Below are positions 1 through 9,913 of a stretch of 61,461 bases of DNA, in pieces. The position numbers were made by a program, and so were the translations under genes. The notes beneath the pieces are model-generated. The model was not told the origin of the DNA. It saw only the letters and a program-made list of their open reading frames with translations, and did no database searches. This DNA is from a virus, in IMG/VR virus record IMGVR_UViG_3300026120_000001, positions 1-61,461 of that record, one strand, 5' to 3'. The first letter of the stretch is position 1. Each line of letters opens with the position of its first letter.

Positions 1-150
1 TGGTTTGTTAATTTCTGTTATTACTTCTTTAATTGATTTTATCTTATCTTTATTAATGGCTATAAGATAATTATATTTGACATTCTTTTCATTTTTTTTC
101 AAAATATAATCAAATACATTATAAGCTTTTAAAATAGCAATCTTCTTCAT
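1..150 (-). CDS. Hypothetical protein, 3' end outside the window
   Basis: The first 50 codons of a minus-strand gene, open to the window edge. The N-terminus reads MKKIAILKAYNVFDYI and is rich in lysine, isoleucine and asparagine. A GGAGG ribosome site lies at 156-160. An alternative ATG at 153 would be only two bases from it, so the ATG at 150 is preferred. It follows the glycosyltransferase gene by about 10 bases, so both are probably on one late transcript. No family recognised from this fragment. Confidence 0.6.
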   Translation of the reverse strand, partial: MKKIAILKAYNVFDYILKKNEKNVKYNYLIAINKDKIKSIKEVITEINKP

Positions 151-160
151 CATTTCCTCC

Positions 161-766
161 TTAAACGTGTTTAACTTTACAATCACAATCTATCCATATA
201 CTAAAACCAAACTTCTTTATGTTCATAGAGAATCCTAAATCCTCAGAAGTTTCCAAACAATAATCTTGATATTCTATTAATTGGTGTGTAAAATATGGAT
301 AATTCATATTTTTTAAAACCCACTTATCAATCAATAGAAATCCGCCCCCACACCAATCAACTCCTTTTACCAAACCCGAATCATTCCAATCAACATATTT
401 TCCTATAACCCCCGAAGTAACTCCCCAATAACCACAAACCGACTTATTCCTATCTTCTTTTAATTGATAAATACCAGAAACTATAAACTTATTATGAGAG
501 AGCAAACTTAAAACATCATTTTGAATGAACTCAATATCATAATCAATAAAAAGTATATAATCAAAATTGAAACTGGTTTGTCGTTTAAGATGATTACCTT
601 CTGAAATCCCAAAGTTTCTATTCTTACCTACACTTGCCCCAATAACAGGATAATACTCAAATTGATATTCCAGAGTATCCTTTAAATTATTTATACACTG
701 AAAAGCAATGGTGTTTTCTTCTTTTATACCGTTGGGCAACGTGAGTACAATTCTAACTTTTTTCAA
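161..766 (-). CDS. Glycosyltransferase family 2-like (GT-A fold) protein
   Basis: A 201-residue protein resembling the small GT-A glycosyltransferases common in phages. Visible features are an N-terminal beta strand (VRIVLTLP), a GASVGKNRNFG segment, a DYDIEF stretch near residue 75 in the position of the metal- and nucleotide-sugar-binding DxD motif, a WCGGGFLLI segment and a C-terminal EDLGFSMNIKKFGF acidic motif. It may glycosylate virion proteins, phage DNA or a host surface component; the substrate cannot be told. It sits between a truncated gene and the tail fibre gene, which favours a virion or surface role. Confidence 0.72.
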   Translation of the reverse strand: MKKVRIVLTLPNGIKEENTIAFQCINNLKDTLEYQFEYYPVIGASVGKNRNFGISEGNHLKRQTSFNFDYILFIDYDIEFIQNDVLSLLSHNKFIVSGIYQLKEDRNKSVCGYWGVTSGVIGKYVDWNDSGLVKGVDWCGGGFLLIDKWVLKNMNYPYFTHQLIEYQDYCLETSEDLGFSMNIKKFGFSIWIDCDCKVKHV

Positions 767-828
767 AATGTATCCTTAATGGGTGCCGGTAGTTTTGCTG
801 ATAGGTCAAGCATGGATTCTTCTTTGGT

Positions 829-3441
829 TTATGATACTCTTATGGCGATTAAATTATACGCTTTATTTCTAAACTTCCCCTCTGAGTTATAGGCTCGTAT
901 CTCTACAAACCCCCCACCGCTATTGTATTGGTCCAGTTGCAAATAATTTGTACTTGAAGCGTAATAGCTGCTATACGTCAACCAGCCGAGGCCATCATCT
1001 ACCTGCAACATTAAATAGTACCGTCCTTCTGCTGGAAGCGTTATATACACTGAAACCTCAAAGGTGTCAGCAAAGGTACCGCTATACTCAGTGACTGATT
1101 TTATAGGGACGTTACCGCTGCCGCCTATTGTCAGCGCAGATCCCACATCAACATTATCCGCCTCAACCGTTGTCGCGTCCACCAGCGCAGCGGTGATTGA
1201 GTTGGTAACATCCAGAGAGCCAATAACGTCGGTGTTTTTATATAGATAGTTTTTCGACTGCGTAAACTCCGCCATTTTTGTACCGGCATGGTCTATTGTA
1301 AAATCACTGCAATCTACGTTGAGGCTTATCCTGTGCGAACCGGTGTAATCATAGGCCAATATCTCAGAATCGGACTCCCCTAAAACCCTAAGATAGATGC
1401 TATCCCCAGTAAACCCGCTCGAAGAAGCATTTCCAGTGGCACGCAAAGACTTGCCCTCAACACGCTCGGTAACTGCGAGAGACTCGCTCATGCCCACATC
1501 TTCGTAAAATTCCCATCTTTTTCTATCGCCAATGTATGCGCCAACAAGCCGATTGTCTGAAGCGTCCCGCTTTTCACTGTACCACTTAAAATTTCCGTAG
1601 TTGTTGGAGTCGGAAGCCTTGAAATTCATTACGTCGGAGGTAGTATCATAAGAATGGTAAATTGACAAGTCGGTATCATCAAGGTATAGGCTCCCTTTTA
1701 TAGTGACATTGCCGGAAACATCAAGCGTTCCTGATATATCCGCGTTGCCGTTGACATCCAACAACGCATTGACCGTCACAGTATCACCAAACAACGACGT
1801 GCCATCCACCCGAAAACTGGATTGATATATACGCACAGCACCGCTATCTGATTGCAGTCGGAGGTAATTCCCTCCCCGCAGAAGCAGCGACCCATAGTTG
1901 CTGCCTACCGTATTAGATATTATCGATAGTTCCGCGCCAACCTGATTGACAATATATGAGTTACCGGGGATGTCTTTGTAAATCCTCAAATTGGAGTTGT
2001 AAATATCATCATCAACAGTCAGGTTGTTCCGAACCGTAGCACTGCCGTCCACCACCAACGGGCCCGATAAACCAATACCACCATCGAAAAGGGCCATGGG
2101 GCTATCGGCCCACACGCTACCGTCCCAGTACGGTATATAACCGGTAGACATCGCGGCAGTGCTTGAGTGGATGGTGTTGTCAGCGATGTGGCTGTCAATC
2201 TGTGTGTGAGTATGTGTCCCGATATTCTGGATGGCGGTATGGTCTATTGACGCCTCAGTAAAATGTATGGAACCGTCTAAAGTGTGATTATGGGCGGTAT
2301 CCCAATCAGAAATATTAAGGTTACTACCAGTCACTATACCAGTTACTGCAAAATCCCCGCCAATTACCCCACTGCCAACATAGTTAAAGTCGCCACCCTC
2401 GCGATGTATGTAAAAAAGACGCTCAGTATCAACATTATCCCATACCTCGAGGTAATTGTCTGCGCTATTATAAAGTAGAGACATTCCGTTGCCCACATTG
2501 GACTCTTGAAATTCTATCTCACAAGCGTTCGCTAAACCGTTAGACCCTTTTAAAACTATCTTTTCTTGCCCTGTATTATTTCCAATTAACACATTACCGC
2601 CAACGTCAAGCGCACCGCCTACATCAAGTGAGCCATTAATAGACAAATTATAATAGAATCGTGCGTCACCGTCATTCTCAGCTCTCAACCACTCATACGA
2701 CGGCCCGCCGTCTTTCTCAATATAAAAATGCCATGTGCCCGGCGCGGGCTCCCCCGAGTCCTCAATGTAGCGCATGTACAAATCTTTGTCGACGGCATAA
2801 ATCTTAAGGCCTTGATTACTTGTACCGAAGCGGGTTATATAAACCGCATTCGTTCCAGTTGAGCCGCAATCAAAGTAGGCATTTCCGTCGATGATGACAC
2901 TGCCATCAAATGATATTGTGCTCCCAGAAACGGAGGCGGGGCTATCGCCCCACACACTACCGTCCCAATACGGGATATAGCCGGTAGTCAATGCGCTGAT
3001 GCTTGAGTGGATGGTGTTGTCAGCTATGTGAGTATCTATTTGAGAATGTGTGTTTACACCTATATTTTGTATAGCAGTGTGATCAATTGACGCCTCAGTA
3101 AAATGAATACTGCTGTCGCCTAGGTGCGAGTCCAAAGCTCCGCCGTCCCACACAGATGGGCTTATGGTTCTTTTATTAAACACACCAGAATCTTCAACTA
3201 AAACACTATCAGATATTGATGATGACAATGTATTTACTTGAAGTATACCATTTATTATCTGATTTCCCGTCCTTGTTTGACTACCCTCATCTGGACTCCA
3301 ATGCTTTTGTATACCACCAACCCATTGATGTATTAATTTATATGTATCTGTGGAAAAACCATTTTGTCTATCATTCAACAAAGATTCAACCAAAGATTGA
3401 GTGTTTTCATACTCATATATTTTAGCTCTAGTTGTACTCAT
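829..3441 (-). CDS. Tail fibre / receptor-binding protein
   Basis: An 870-residue fibre-like protein, start ATG at 3441 overlapping the previous stop (ATGA). After an AT-rich N-terminal part (about 90 residues, probably the virion-attachment end) it contains two copies of a roughly 55-residue unit running from SIHFTEASIDHTAIQNIG to GYIPYWDGSVW, then many short beta-rich repeats of the type LDVSGNVTIKGSL typical of trimeric fibres. The part encoded at about 1100-3170 is visibly richer in G and C than the N-terminal part and neighbouring genes. That points to exchange of the distal, receptor-binding part by recombination. No clear intramolecular chaperone domain is seen. Confidence 0.82.
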   Translation of the reverse strand: MSTTRAKIYEYENTQSLVESLLNDRQNGFSTDTYKLIHQWVGGIQKHWSPDEGSQTRTGNQIINGILQVNTLSSSISDSVLVEDSGVFNKRTISPSVWDGGALDSHLGDSSIHFTEASIDHTAIQNIGVNTHSQIDTHIADNTIHSSISALTTGYIPYWDGSVWGDSPASVSGSTISFDGSVIIDGNAYFDCGSTGTNAVYITRFGTSNQGLKIYAVDKDLYMRYIEDSGEPAPGTWHFYIEKDGGPSYEWLRAENDGDARFYYNLSINGSLDVGGALDVGGNVLIGNNTGQEKIVLKGSNGLANACEIEFQESNVGNGMSLLYNSADNYLEVWDNVDTERLFYIHREGGDFNYVGSGVIGGDFAVTGIVTGSNLNISDWDTAHNHTLDGSIHFTEASIDHTAIQNIGTHTHTQIDSHIADNTIHSSTAAMSTGYIPYWDGSVWADSPMALFDGGIGLSGPLVVDGSATVRNNLTVDDDIYNSNLRIYKDIPGNSYIVNQVGAELSIISNTVGSNYGSLLLRGGNYLRLQSDSGAVRIYQSSFRVDGTSLFGDTVTVNALLDVNGNADISGTLDVSGNVTIKGSLYLDDTDLSIYHSYDTTSDVMNFKASDSNNYGNFKWYSEKRDASDNRLVGAYIGDRKRWEFYEDVGMSESLAVTERVEGKSLRATGNASSSGFTGDSIYLRVLGESDSEILAYDYTGSHRISLNVDCSDFTIDHAGTKMAEFTQSKNYLYKNTDVIGSLDVTNSITAALVDATTVEADNVDVGSALTIGGSGNVPIKSVTEYSGTFADTFEVSVYITLPAEGRYYLMLQVDDGLGWLTYSSYYASSTNYLQLDQYNSGGGFVEIRAYNSEGKFRNKAYNLIAIRVS

Positions 3442-3602
3442 ATTACATCCTCAAAAATTATAGTTGAAGTTGGATCTGATATAATAATATTATTACCATC
3501 CACAACTTCGTCTATAATTAAATCATCATCTATTATTGGAGTAAATGTAACTCTAAAATCTGGAAAACCCGATGTCTTATTTGCATAAAAATCAACAGAC
3601 AT
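3438..3602 (-). CDS. Small virion-associated hypothetical protein
   Basis: A 54-residue acidic protein starting MSVDFYANKTSG and ending FEDVI. Its ATG overlaps the stop of the nozzle gene (TAATG) and its stop overlaps the start of the fibre gene (ATGA), so it is translationally coupled between two tail genes. The short beta-rich sequence with DDDLIIDEVVDG resembles the small fibre-adaptor proteins found before fibre genes, but this is inference from position. Confidence 0.72.
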   Translation of the reverse strand: MSVDFYANKTSGFPDFRVTFTPIIDDDLIIDEVVDGNNIIISDPTSTIIFEDVI

Positions 3603-5989
3603 TATTCATCCAAACCCCAAAAATTATAACCAATTCTTGGATCATAAATAGCTGACGTTGCAACTTGTAATGATCTTAGTGTATCCATAAATCTTTGTGA
3701 TGCTATATTTTCACTAAATTGGTCACCATCAAATATTCTAATGGCTGGTTCATTTGTAATCATAATATGTTTTCCAATATCTAGATTAACCAAACTACCA
3801 TAATCTAAAAGACCTATAGATGAGTCCGCAAGTGTTTGTCCAGATATAACTGGAATTATAAGACCTATATCTCTTAAATCAACCGTATCAAACACGTTTA
3901 GAGGTACCGTATAGGTCGAATTCGCAAGGTACACTACCAACCTATCTGATAATGACTTTATTGCCCTTATAAGACCCTTAAAACGTGCTATTTGGTATCT
4001 TGGATGATAATATCCAATATAGTATTCAAAATTCTCTGGAACAGAAGAATAATAAACATAAGATTCATTTCTTTTTGCAGTAAAAACAAAACCGGCTTCT
4101 ATTTCTCCGATATCAGAAGAAGGAAGTGGTTTATAAAATCTTAATGATAATAGAAAAAAAGGATCTCCATCTCTAGTTCTTAATGTATCGTCTGAAGTTT
4201 TATCTGTATAATTCCTACCGTTTGGGTCTATTACACCAATTACAGAAGAATCAATGTTGTATTCAGAACTATTTTCATAAACACTGACTATACCACCAGA
4301 AACACTTTTGATTACTCTATAATCACCGTTGGATAGATATATTGTTTTATTTACATCAGCACTAGATAAATAACTATAATCAATGGTTATTGTTCCAGAA
4401 CCATTATCTGAAAAATCTATTTCCGTTCCATTGATAGCATCATTATAAGTTTCTGCTATTTTAAAATAATTTAAACTAGAATCAATAACAAAATAATCGG
4501 TGTTTGAAGAGATACCTATTGGCATGGTACCAGAATCGTCGTTAAATGTTATTCTATCTCCAGTTTCAAATGGATGAATGTTATATTCAACGATATTAGA
4601 AGATGAATTAAAAGTTACCACCACCGGAGATGTTGATTTAGTATAATTAATAACACCACTAGACTGAGTTAAGGCAAATGGGAGTTTGGCTCCAATACAG
4701 GCTGGTTGTGATGTTACATCTCCAATAGGTAGAGTTGTTGTAAATTGTGTCTGGCTGGAGATCGAATCTATTGTAGCAGAAGAAAAATTATTTGTGTTTG
4801 TATCATAAAAATGAACAATAGAATCTTTATCACTATAACTAAAAACTGGAACCGATGAAATACAATCAGTTCCTGAAATAGTAAGATCAAAAGGTTTAGC
4901 TATTGATATATCATCAAGCCAAATATAAACTTCTGAATTATTTACTTCTTTTTTTACTGGATCAAATCCATTATTTCCAATATCCAAGGTTGCATATATA
5001 GAATAATGTGTCCAATGTTGATCTGGTACACCATCTAAATTTCTTCCATTTGTTAGACCACTTACTAAATTCTCTGAACCAAAAGAACTTGCTGAATAAT
5101 GATCAGTGTAATCTTTATTGGTTTCATTTGCTTCAACATTACCACTTTCTTGAATCAAAGTTACTCCAGCAGTAAGTCGATTCCTAAGCAGCCCAGTTCC
5201 AGACAATCTGGAAAAAGTATAAGTAAATCTTCTAAGATACACACTTTCTGGATTTACAGAAGTTAGCAACTCAGATGGAACATCTGAATTTACTTTATAA
5301 ACATAATAAGGATCATCATAAGTATTTAATCTATAAATACCATTAGCATTAAATATTAAAAGATATTTATTCAATTCACCAAAAGTACACACACTATTAC
5401 TTAATCCGTTGTTTGCAATTAAAGCACATTCTCTCCAAGCAGTAATGGTATAATCATTTGAGATATATATTTTCTTTTTTATAACTAATATTACTTTTCT
5501 TGAATATGAATGAAAAAAGAGCCCATTTATTTTACCTCTTATTTTTCCATTAACTGAAGATTTTTCCTCATCTGATTCTGTGTATGTTGTTATTTCAGTA
5601 GATGAAATTATCTCTGTTATTCTTTCATTCGTTCCATCATCATGTATATAGTAATCTCCAACATCATAATCAGAAAAGGAATCTCCAACAGTAGCAGTTA
5701 TTGTTCTTTCATTACCACTCACCAAACTGGTTGTTGTATAACCAGAAGTTAAAACTGGCAAACTTGCGGATTCAGTAAAAGAAGAATAATCCCCCCATCT
5801 TTTACTACCGGTTCTTCCTTCTAAATAACTTCCATGGTCTCTAAAGTTTTTTAAATCAACAAGACCAGTTTCTGGAACTTCTGTTGCTGGAATATCCCTA
5901 TATATACCAGAAGAGAAATCTTTCTGTTCACGAACAATTTCTCTTTCATCTTGTTGTCTAGTATGTGGAGTAAATGTATTTTCAGACAT
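3602..5989 (-). CDS. Tail nozzle-like structural protein (T7 gp12-type role)
   Basis: A 795-residue, beta-rich protein. Near residue 25 it has the opening typical of podoviral nozzle or tail-tube-B proteins: a segment of the type FSSGIYRDIPATEVPETG followed by LKNFRDHGSYLEGRTGSKRW, the usual statement of a net of loops near the tail axis. It is placed directly after the adaptor gene with a TAATG overlap, the expected order for a podoviral tail. Assignment rests on that N-terminal pattern, size and neighbours. Confidence 0.68.
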   Translation of the reverse strand: MSENTFTPHTRQQDEREIVREQKDFSSGIYRDIPATEVPETGLVDLKNFRDHGSYLEGRTGSKRWGDYSSFTESASLPVLTSGYTTTSLVSGNERTITATVGDSFSDYDVGDYYIHDDGTNERITEIISSTEITTYTESDEEKSSVNGKIRGKINGLFFHSYSRKVILVIKKKIYISNDYTITAWRECALIANNGLSNSVCTFGELNKYLLIFNANGIYRLNTYDDPYYVYKVNSDVPSELLTSVNPESVYLRRFTYTFSRLSGTGLLRNRLTAGVTLIQESGNVEANETNKDYTDHYSASSFGSENLVSGLTNGRNLDGVPDQHWTHYSIYATLDIGNNGFDPVKKEVNNSEVYIWLDDISIAKPFDLTISGTDCISSVPVFSYSDKDSIVHFYDTNTNNFSSATIDSISSQTQFTTTLPIGDVTSQPACIGAKLPFALTQSSGVINYTKSTSPVVVTFNSSSNIVEYNIHPFETGDRITFNDDSGTMPIGISSNTDYFVIDSSLNYFKIAETYNDAINGTEIDFSDNGSGTITIDYSYLSSADVNKTIYLSNGDYRVIKSVSGGIVSVYENSSEYNIDSSVIGVIDPNGRNYTDKTSDDTLRTRDGDPFFLLSLRFYKPLPSSDIGEIEAGFVFTAKRNESYVYYSSVPENFEYYIGYYHPRYQIARFKGLIRAIKSLSDRLVVYLANSTYTVPLNVFDTVDLRDIGLIIPVISGQTLADSSIGLLDYGSLVNLDIGKHIMITNEPAIRIFDGDQFSENIASQRFMDTLRSLQVATSAIYDPRIGYNFWGLDE

Positions 5990-6594
5990 TAAAAACCACC
6001 TTTAGTTGAATCCACATAGTATCCAACCATTTTACTACCCTCATTCAAATTATATATGAGTTTTGGCACTAGAAATGTCATGAATCTATCCCACCTTTCA
6101 GAGCGGCCATTATCAGACAGTTCTATCAACCCAAGAACACCCTCTTTAACTACATCAATATGATATTGAGGTGGTACGTTTAACTGAATAGAAGCAGATG
6201 TTATTTCTCTTGGTTTTTTAAAATATTCAAAATAATATTCTGACAAACCGGGGTTTTCTTTAAATAAAATTTTACAAGGTTCATCCTGTGTAGCGTCTGT
6301 ATTAATAAAATCAATAGAAGAACCCTTTGGATCATCTTTACTAGTATAAATATTTGTTACTCTCCAAGCATTCTCTGGAAACCCATTCGTTGTAGTTATT
6401 TCATATTGAAACTGATTGTTTGTAGTCGTAAACAAATAATCATTACCAGTCGAAGTATCAAATACACGCATTTGCCCCACAGGTTTAGTTGTGAGACAAA
6501 TGCGATGAACTTCGTTTAATAATTCTCTTATACTTTCAGTCGTCCAATTAGTAGCAGATTTTTTTATAAGAGTTATTAATGAAGAAGTAAGCAT
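5989..6594 (-). CDS. Head-to-tail adaptor-like protein (T7 gp11-type role)
   Basis: A 201-residue protein. An N-terminal helix (LITLIKKSATNW, then ESIRELLNEVHRICL) is followed by a beta-rich middle and a C-terminal helical part (YHIDVVKEGVLGLIELSDNGRSERW). Length and order, between a nozzle-like protein and head genes, fit the adaptor that joins portal and nozzle in podoviruses. It overlaps the genes on both sides by one or a few bases. Confidence 0.6.
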   Translation of the reverse strand: MLTSSLITLIKKSATNWTTESIRELLNEVHRICLTTKPVGQMRVFDTSTGNDYLFTTTNNQFQYEITTTNGFPENAWRVTNIYTSKDDPKGSSIDFINTDATQDEPCKILFKENPGLSEYYFEYFKKPREITSASIQLNVPPQYHIDVVKEGVLGLIELSDNGRSERWDRFMTFLVPKLIYNLNEGSKMVGYYVDSTKGGF

Positions 6595-7229
6595 TATTCA
6601 GATTCTCTCATGTTTTTAATATTTTCAAGAGCTTTTTTTCGATCTTTAATTTTGACGTTTTTGAGACGCTTTTCATTCTCGTTTTTGAGTCGATCTGAAG
6701 CATCCTCTTTATCTCTCTGAAGTCTTTCTAGTCTCTCCTGAAGTTCTGTGATTTTATTATTTAGGTTACTATTGTGTTTCTCAAGCTCAACTTCACGTTT
6801 GTTTCGTTTGATCTTAAGAACACCACCAACAGGATCTGTGGGAAGTCCTTCTTCAGCAGCCTGTTTCTTGAGTTCACTCTCAATCTTTTTGTCTACAATC
6901 CAAAACCAATTTCTTGCAAAATTTCGTTTAATTTTTTCAAGATTTTTTTCAGTTGCTGCAACATAACCCCAACAACGACCATTCTTGTCCGGGTGATAAA
7001 ATAGACTTCCGGTTTCAAAACCAACGGTCACATTAAGTTCTGAACTTCTAGTTGTTGTTCCTTTAAAATGGGTAATGGGAACCTCAAAACCATTAATTTT
7101 TGGGGGAGATGCAGTAATTTCAGAATAACAAATCTCAATTATATCAACTCCAGCCTGTTGACAACTAGAAATAAAATTTTCTACTTCTTTTTTAGCGGTC
7201 GATTTAACATAGTCTCTAGTAATATACAT
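6594..7229 (-). CDS. Hypothetical structural protein with C-terminal coiled coil
   Basis: A 211-residue protein. Residues 1-125 are globular; residues about 140-211 are a charged heptad-like coiled coil (KITELQERLERLQRDKEDAS). It is located between capsid and adaptor genes, after a hairpin terminator that follows the capsid gene, so it probably depends on read-through. No family recognised. A head-completion or minor capsid role is possible from position only. Confidence 0.6.
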   Translation of the reverse strand: MYITRDYVKSTAKKEVENFISSCQQAGVDIIEICYSEITASPPKINGFEVPITHFKGTTTRSSELNVTVGFETGSLFYHPDKNGRCWGYVAATEKNLEKIKRNFARNWFWIVDKKIESELKKQAAEEGLPTDPVGGVLKIKRNKREVELEKHNSNLNNKITELQERLERLQRDKEDASDRLKNENEKRLKNVKIKDRKKALENIKNMRESE

Positions 7230-7268
7230 TTAACTCTCCTTTATAATGGATTTATCAATGTTATTAAA

Positions 7269-7290
7269 GGAGGGGGTTTTATCCCCCTCC
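7269..7290 (-). terminator. Hairpin terminator after the capsid gene
   Basis: A perfect 8-bp stem (GGAGGGGG with CCCCCTCC) and a 6-base loop lie just downstream of the capsid stop codon. On the minus strand it is followed by TTTAATAA, a weak U-tract. It probably gives partial termination, leaving the capsid as the most abundant product of the transcript while tail genes are made by read-through. Confidence 0.75.
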
Positions 7291-7296
7291 AATCAA

Positions 7297-8649
7297 TTAG
7301 GCCACAGTTACATTACTTGCAGCTGTGAAGCCGAGAGCAATAGAACCAAAGTTCTTAATGTTCCCATTACTTGCTGTATCAGTATCGAAAGTATTACCAA
7401 GTTGGATACCCTCTTCTGTGAAAGCAGCTTTACCATAGATCTTACCGTACTCAGTTTCCTCAGTCTCAAAGTGTAGAGGAGTAACAGTCCAATCGATGAT
7501 TGCACCCTTACCTAGAAGGAAACCAATTTCCCAAGTTGCATTGGTGGCAGAATCGTAAACGCCACTAGGACGGTTATCGATATTACCCGGCTCAACATAG
7601 GTAACTGTATGAGACCCTGCGTAATCTGAGGTAATCGTTGGGAAACGAGTGTCCTTAACGATAACCAAATTCATTACACGACCAACAACACCAGGAAAAT
7701 TCTGCTCTTGCTCAGACAGATCGGCAACCTTTGTCCAAATAGCACCAAGCTGACCATCTGTATCCTGAAGCAATTTCATATATTGACTAGAAGGCAGACA
7801 CACAACAAAAGATTCCTGTCCACCAATATTCACGGTCTCAATTCTCTTCTGCTTTGCAGCATACTCAGACAAGTAAATAAGGTAATCAAGGCTGATGTTT
7901 GCATTAACACCATTAGTTCCAGTGTCCGCTGCCTGAAAAGCAGTATCGAGATTGCTAATGAACGTGGATGAAGTGGGATCATACAAAGCATCATTGTCTG
8001 AAAAATCAGTGTTGGCAAGAAACCAGTTGGGATTGTAGCTCTGGGTCAAACCGGTTGTGTCATTGACAACACCATCTTTAGTCAGAGGCCACGCATAACG
8101 CTCAAGGAGAGCCTCACGATACTGCTTACCACGGTCCTCTTTGAACCATTTGGACAGTCTGGGCTGCTCATTTGTATAGTAATTGATTACTTGCATGTCG
8201 TTGTGATGGACACCCCACTTCTCACCAGCAACACCTTGAAAGAACTCATTGTAATAAATCTTCATGTACTGAACAGTAGCGAATCTTTCATTACCCTGCA
8301 TTCTTTCAGACACACCTCCAAGACCGGGGCCGGCAAGGGGATTCTCAATGGGCATCACTTGAGTTCGTGGACCCTTCTCAGAACTAACATTCATTACAAC
8401 AGAATCGGGAATTGAAACCTTTCCACCGTTGTAAGAAACCTCAGCACCAAGATCAACAAAAACATCATCAAGAGTAGACTCAATTTGGAGCTTACGATTG
8501 ATGATATCAAGCAAAAGACCTTGATCTGTGTCTTGAGTATGAAAAGAATAAGGACGACTAGCAGTAGCGTCAATACTGGCATTGGTAATACCGCCAGAAA
8601 GTACGGGGGTACTAAGAGTACCAGTTCCCGGTTTAGTAATATTAGCCAT
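7297..8649 (-). CDS. Major capsid protein, N4-gp56-like
   Basis: A 450-residue protein with the pattern of the N4 gp56 capsid family (HK97 fold): an N-terminal stretch ending near LLLDIINRKLQIESTLDDVF, a central RFATVQYMKIYYNEFFQG segment, a GGQESFVVCLPSSQYMKLL spine-helix region, VIVKDTRFP, and a C-terminal P-domain-type strand region (GFLLGKGAIIDWTVTPLHF). It follows the scaffold gene and is followed by a strong hairpin, as expected for the most highly expressed late gene. Confidence 0.88.
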   Translation of the reverse strand: MANITKPGTGTLSTPVLSGGITNASIDATASRPYSFHTQDTDQGLLLDIINRKLQIESTLDDVFVDLGAEVSYNGGKVSIPDSVVMNVSSEKGPRTQVMPIENPLAGPGLGGVSERMQGNERFATVQYMKIYYNEFFQGVAGEKWGVHHNDMQVINYYTNEQPRLSKWFKEDRGKQYREALLERYAWPLTKDGVVNDTTGLTQSYNPNWFLANTDFSDNDALYDPTSSTFISNLDTAFQAADTGTNGVNANISLDYLIYLSEYAAKQKRIETVNIGGQESFVVCLPSSQYMKLLQDTDGQLGAIWTKVADLSEQEQNFPGVVGRVMNLVIVKDTRFPTITSDYAGSHTVTYVEPGNIDNRPSGVYDSATNATWEIGFLLGKGAIIDWTVTPLHFETEETEYGKIYGKAAFTEEGIQLGNTFDTDTASNGNIKNFGSIALGFTAASNVTVA

Positions 8650-8667
8650 AATATTTCTTCCTTTTAA

Positions 8668-9903
8668 TTAGATCCGAGGGGGAGTTTGACCATACATCCT
8701 ATATACAGCCTCTACCTTTTTCCTCAGTTCTGGATTGTTTTTATACTGTTTTGGATTTAGAGCTAAAAGCTCACTAATTTGTTCCTTTGAAATTCCAGTA
8801 GAAAACCCTGCAGTTTCCTCATTATCCAAAGTAACAGCAGATTGACGACGCTGGTTTAGTTTATTCTGAACGTCTTTAAACGAGTTAATTCTAGCCTTAT
8901 TCATTTCATCATAATATTTACTCAGTTTATAAGCCTCATCAATATTACGATAACGAACAGGCTTTCCTTCATCATCCAAAATTACTTCTTCTTTACCAGT
9001 AGTCTTGTTGTATTTAATACCACGTTTCATATCGAGAAGATCATAAATAGCCATCAGCTTATCATAATCATTAACGAACGGGATACCGTGTTTATCAGCA
9101 AGATCTTTGGTTTTACCACCATTAACATAATCATCTATATAATTCTCAAGTTCTGCCTGAGAAGTAGCATTGGTTAGATTTAGAATGTTTTTTCTAAATG
9201 ACATCCAATCCTTAGTCAATTTGTCAATGGAATCAGAAGGTTTAATTTCAGGGTGTCTCGAAGCGAAAGAATTCAGTTCTTCAACCAACTTTTTCTGACG
9301 AAATTCGTTTTCCTGCTTTTGTTTTTCTTCTTCGTATTCTTTAACTCTGTTCTCTTCTATTTTCTTTAAACGAAGAAGTTCCTCTTTAAGCTCTCCCACT
9401 TCGCCGGTCTTAACGGTGTCGATAGCTTTGGTGAGTTCTTTAACCATGTGCCTTGTCTGCTTAGAATATTCAGAGGCATACGGATCATCCTCTTCGTCGT
9501 CTTCGACATTCTGGTTAGCAGGAGAAGGGCTTTCGTTGATACGTTTCTGTAGCTCTTCAAGTTTCTTTTCTAAGTCTTGTCGAGCTTTCTTTTCTTTCTC
9601 TACCATTTCCATATAATTGCGTTCCTGATTAAGGACACGCTCTTTTTCTTTGTTTATTTCCTGTTCTTTCCACTCAATATATCTACGTTGTTTTTCATCT
9701 TCATTGACAATTTCTTCTGGTTCATCAGAAGTTTCAACTGTAGGTTCTTCGTTTTCTACAGAATCATTATATTCTTCGTTTTCCTGTGGGTTCTCTTGTT
9801 CTGACTCTTCTTTTTGAAAAGACCCAGTTAAAATCGAATTCAAAAACTCTGGATCTTTGGCAGCTCTTTCAACCACATCTTGTCTAGATTTCAATTCTTC
9901 CAT
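8668..9903 (-). CDS. Capsid scaffold protein
   Basis: A 411-residue, strongly charged protein with long Glu/Lys/Gln-rich coiled coils at about 75-215 and a positively charged, Gln/Arg-containing C-terminus (NKLNQRRQSAV, then an ending at YGQTPPRI) typical of scaffold C-terminal capsid-binding helices. It lies between portal and capsid genes, the classical scaffold position. No protease motif is visible, so head maturation without a phage-encoded scaffold protease is likely. Confidence 0.82.
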   Translation of the reverse strand: MEELKSRQDVVERAAKDPEFLNSILTGSFQKEESEQENPQENEEYNDSVENEEPTVETSDEPEEIVNEDEKQRRYIEWKEQEINKEKERVLNQERNYMEMVEKEKKARQDLEKKLEELQKRINESPSPANQNVEDDEEDDPYASEYSKQTRHMVKELTKAIDTVKTGEVGELKEELLRLKKIEENRVKEYEEEKQKQENEFRQKKLVEELNSFASRHPEIKPSDSIDKLTKDWMSFRKNILNLTNATSQAELENYIDDYVNGGKTKDLADKHGIPFVNDYDKLMAIYDLLDMKRGIKYNKTTGKEEVILDDEGKPVRYRNIDEAYKLSKYYDEMNKARINSFKDVQNKLNQRRQSAVTLDNEETAGFSTGISKEQISELLALNPKQYKNNPELRKKVEAVYRMYGQTPPRI

Positions 9904-9913
9904 ACTGTAACTC

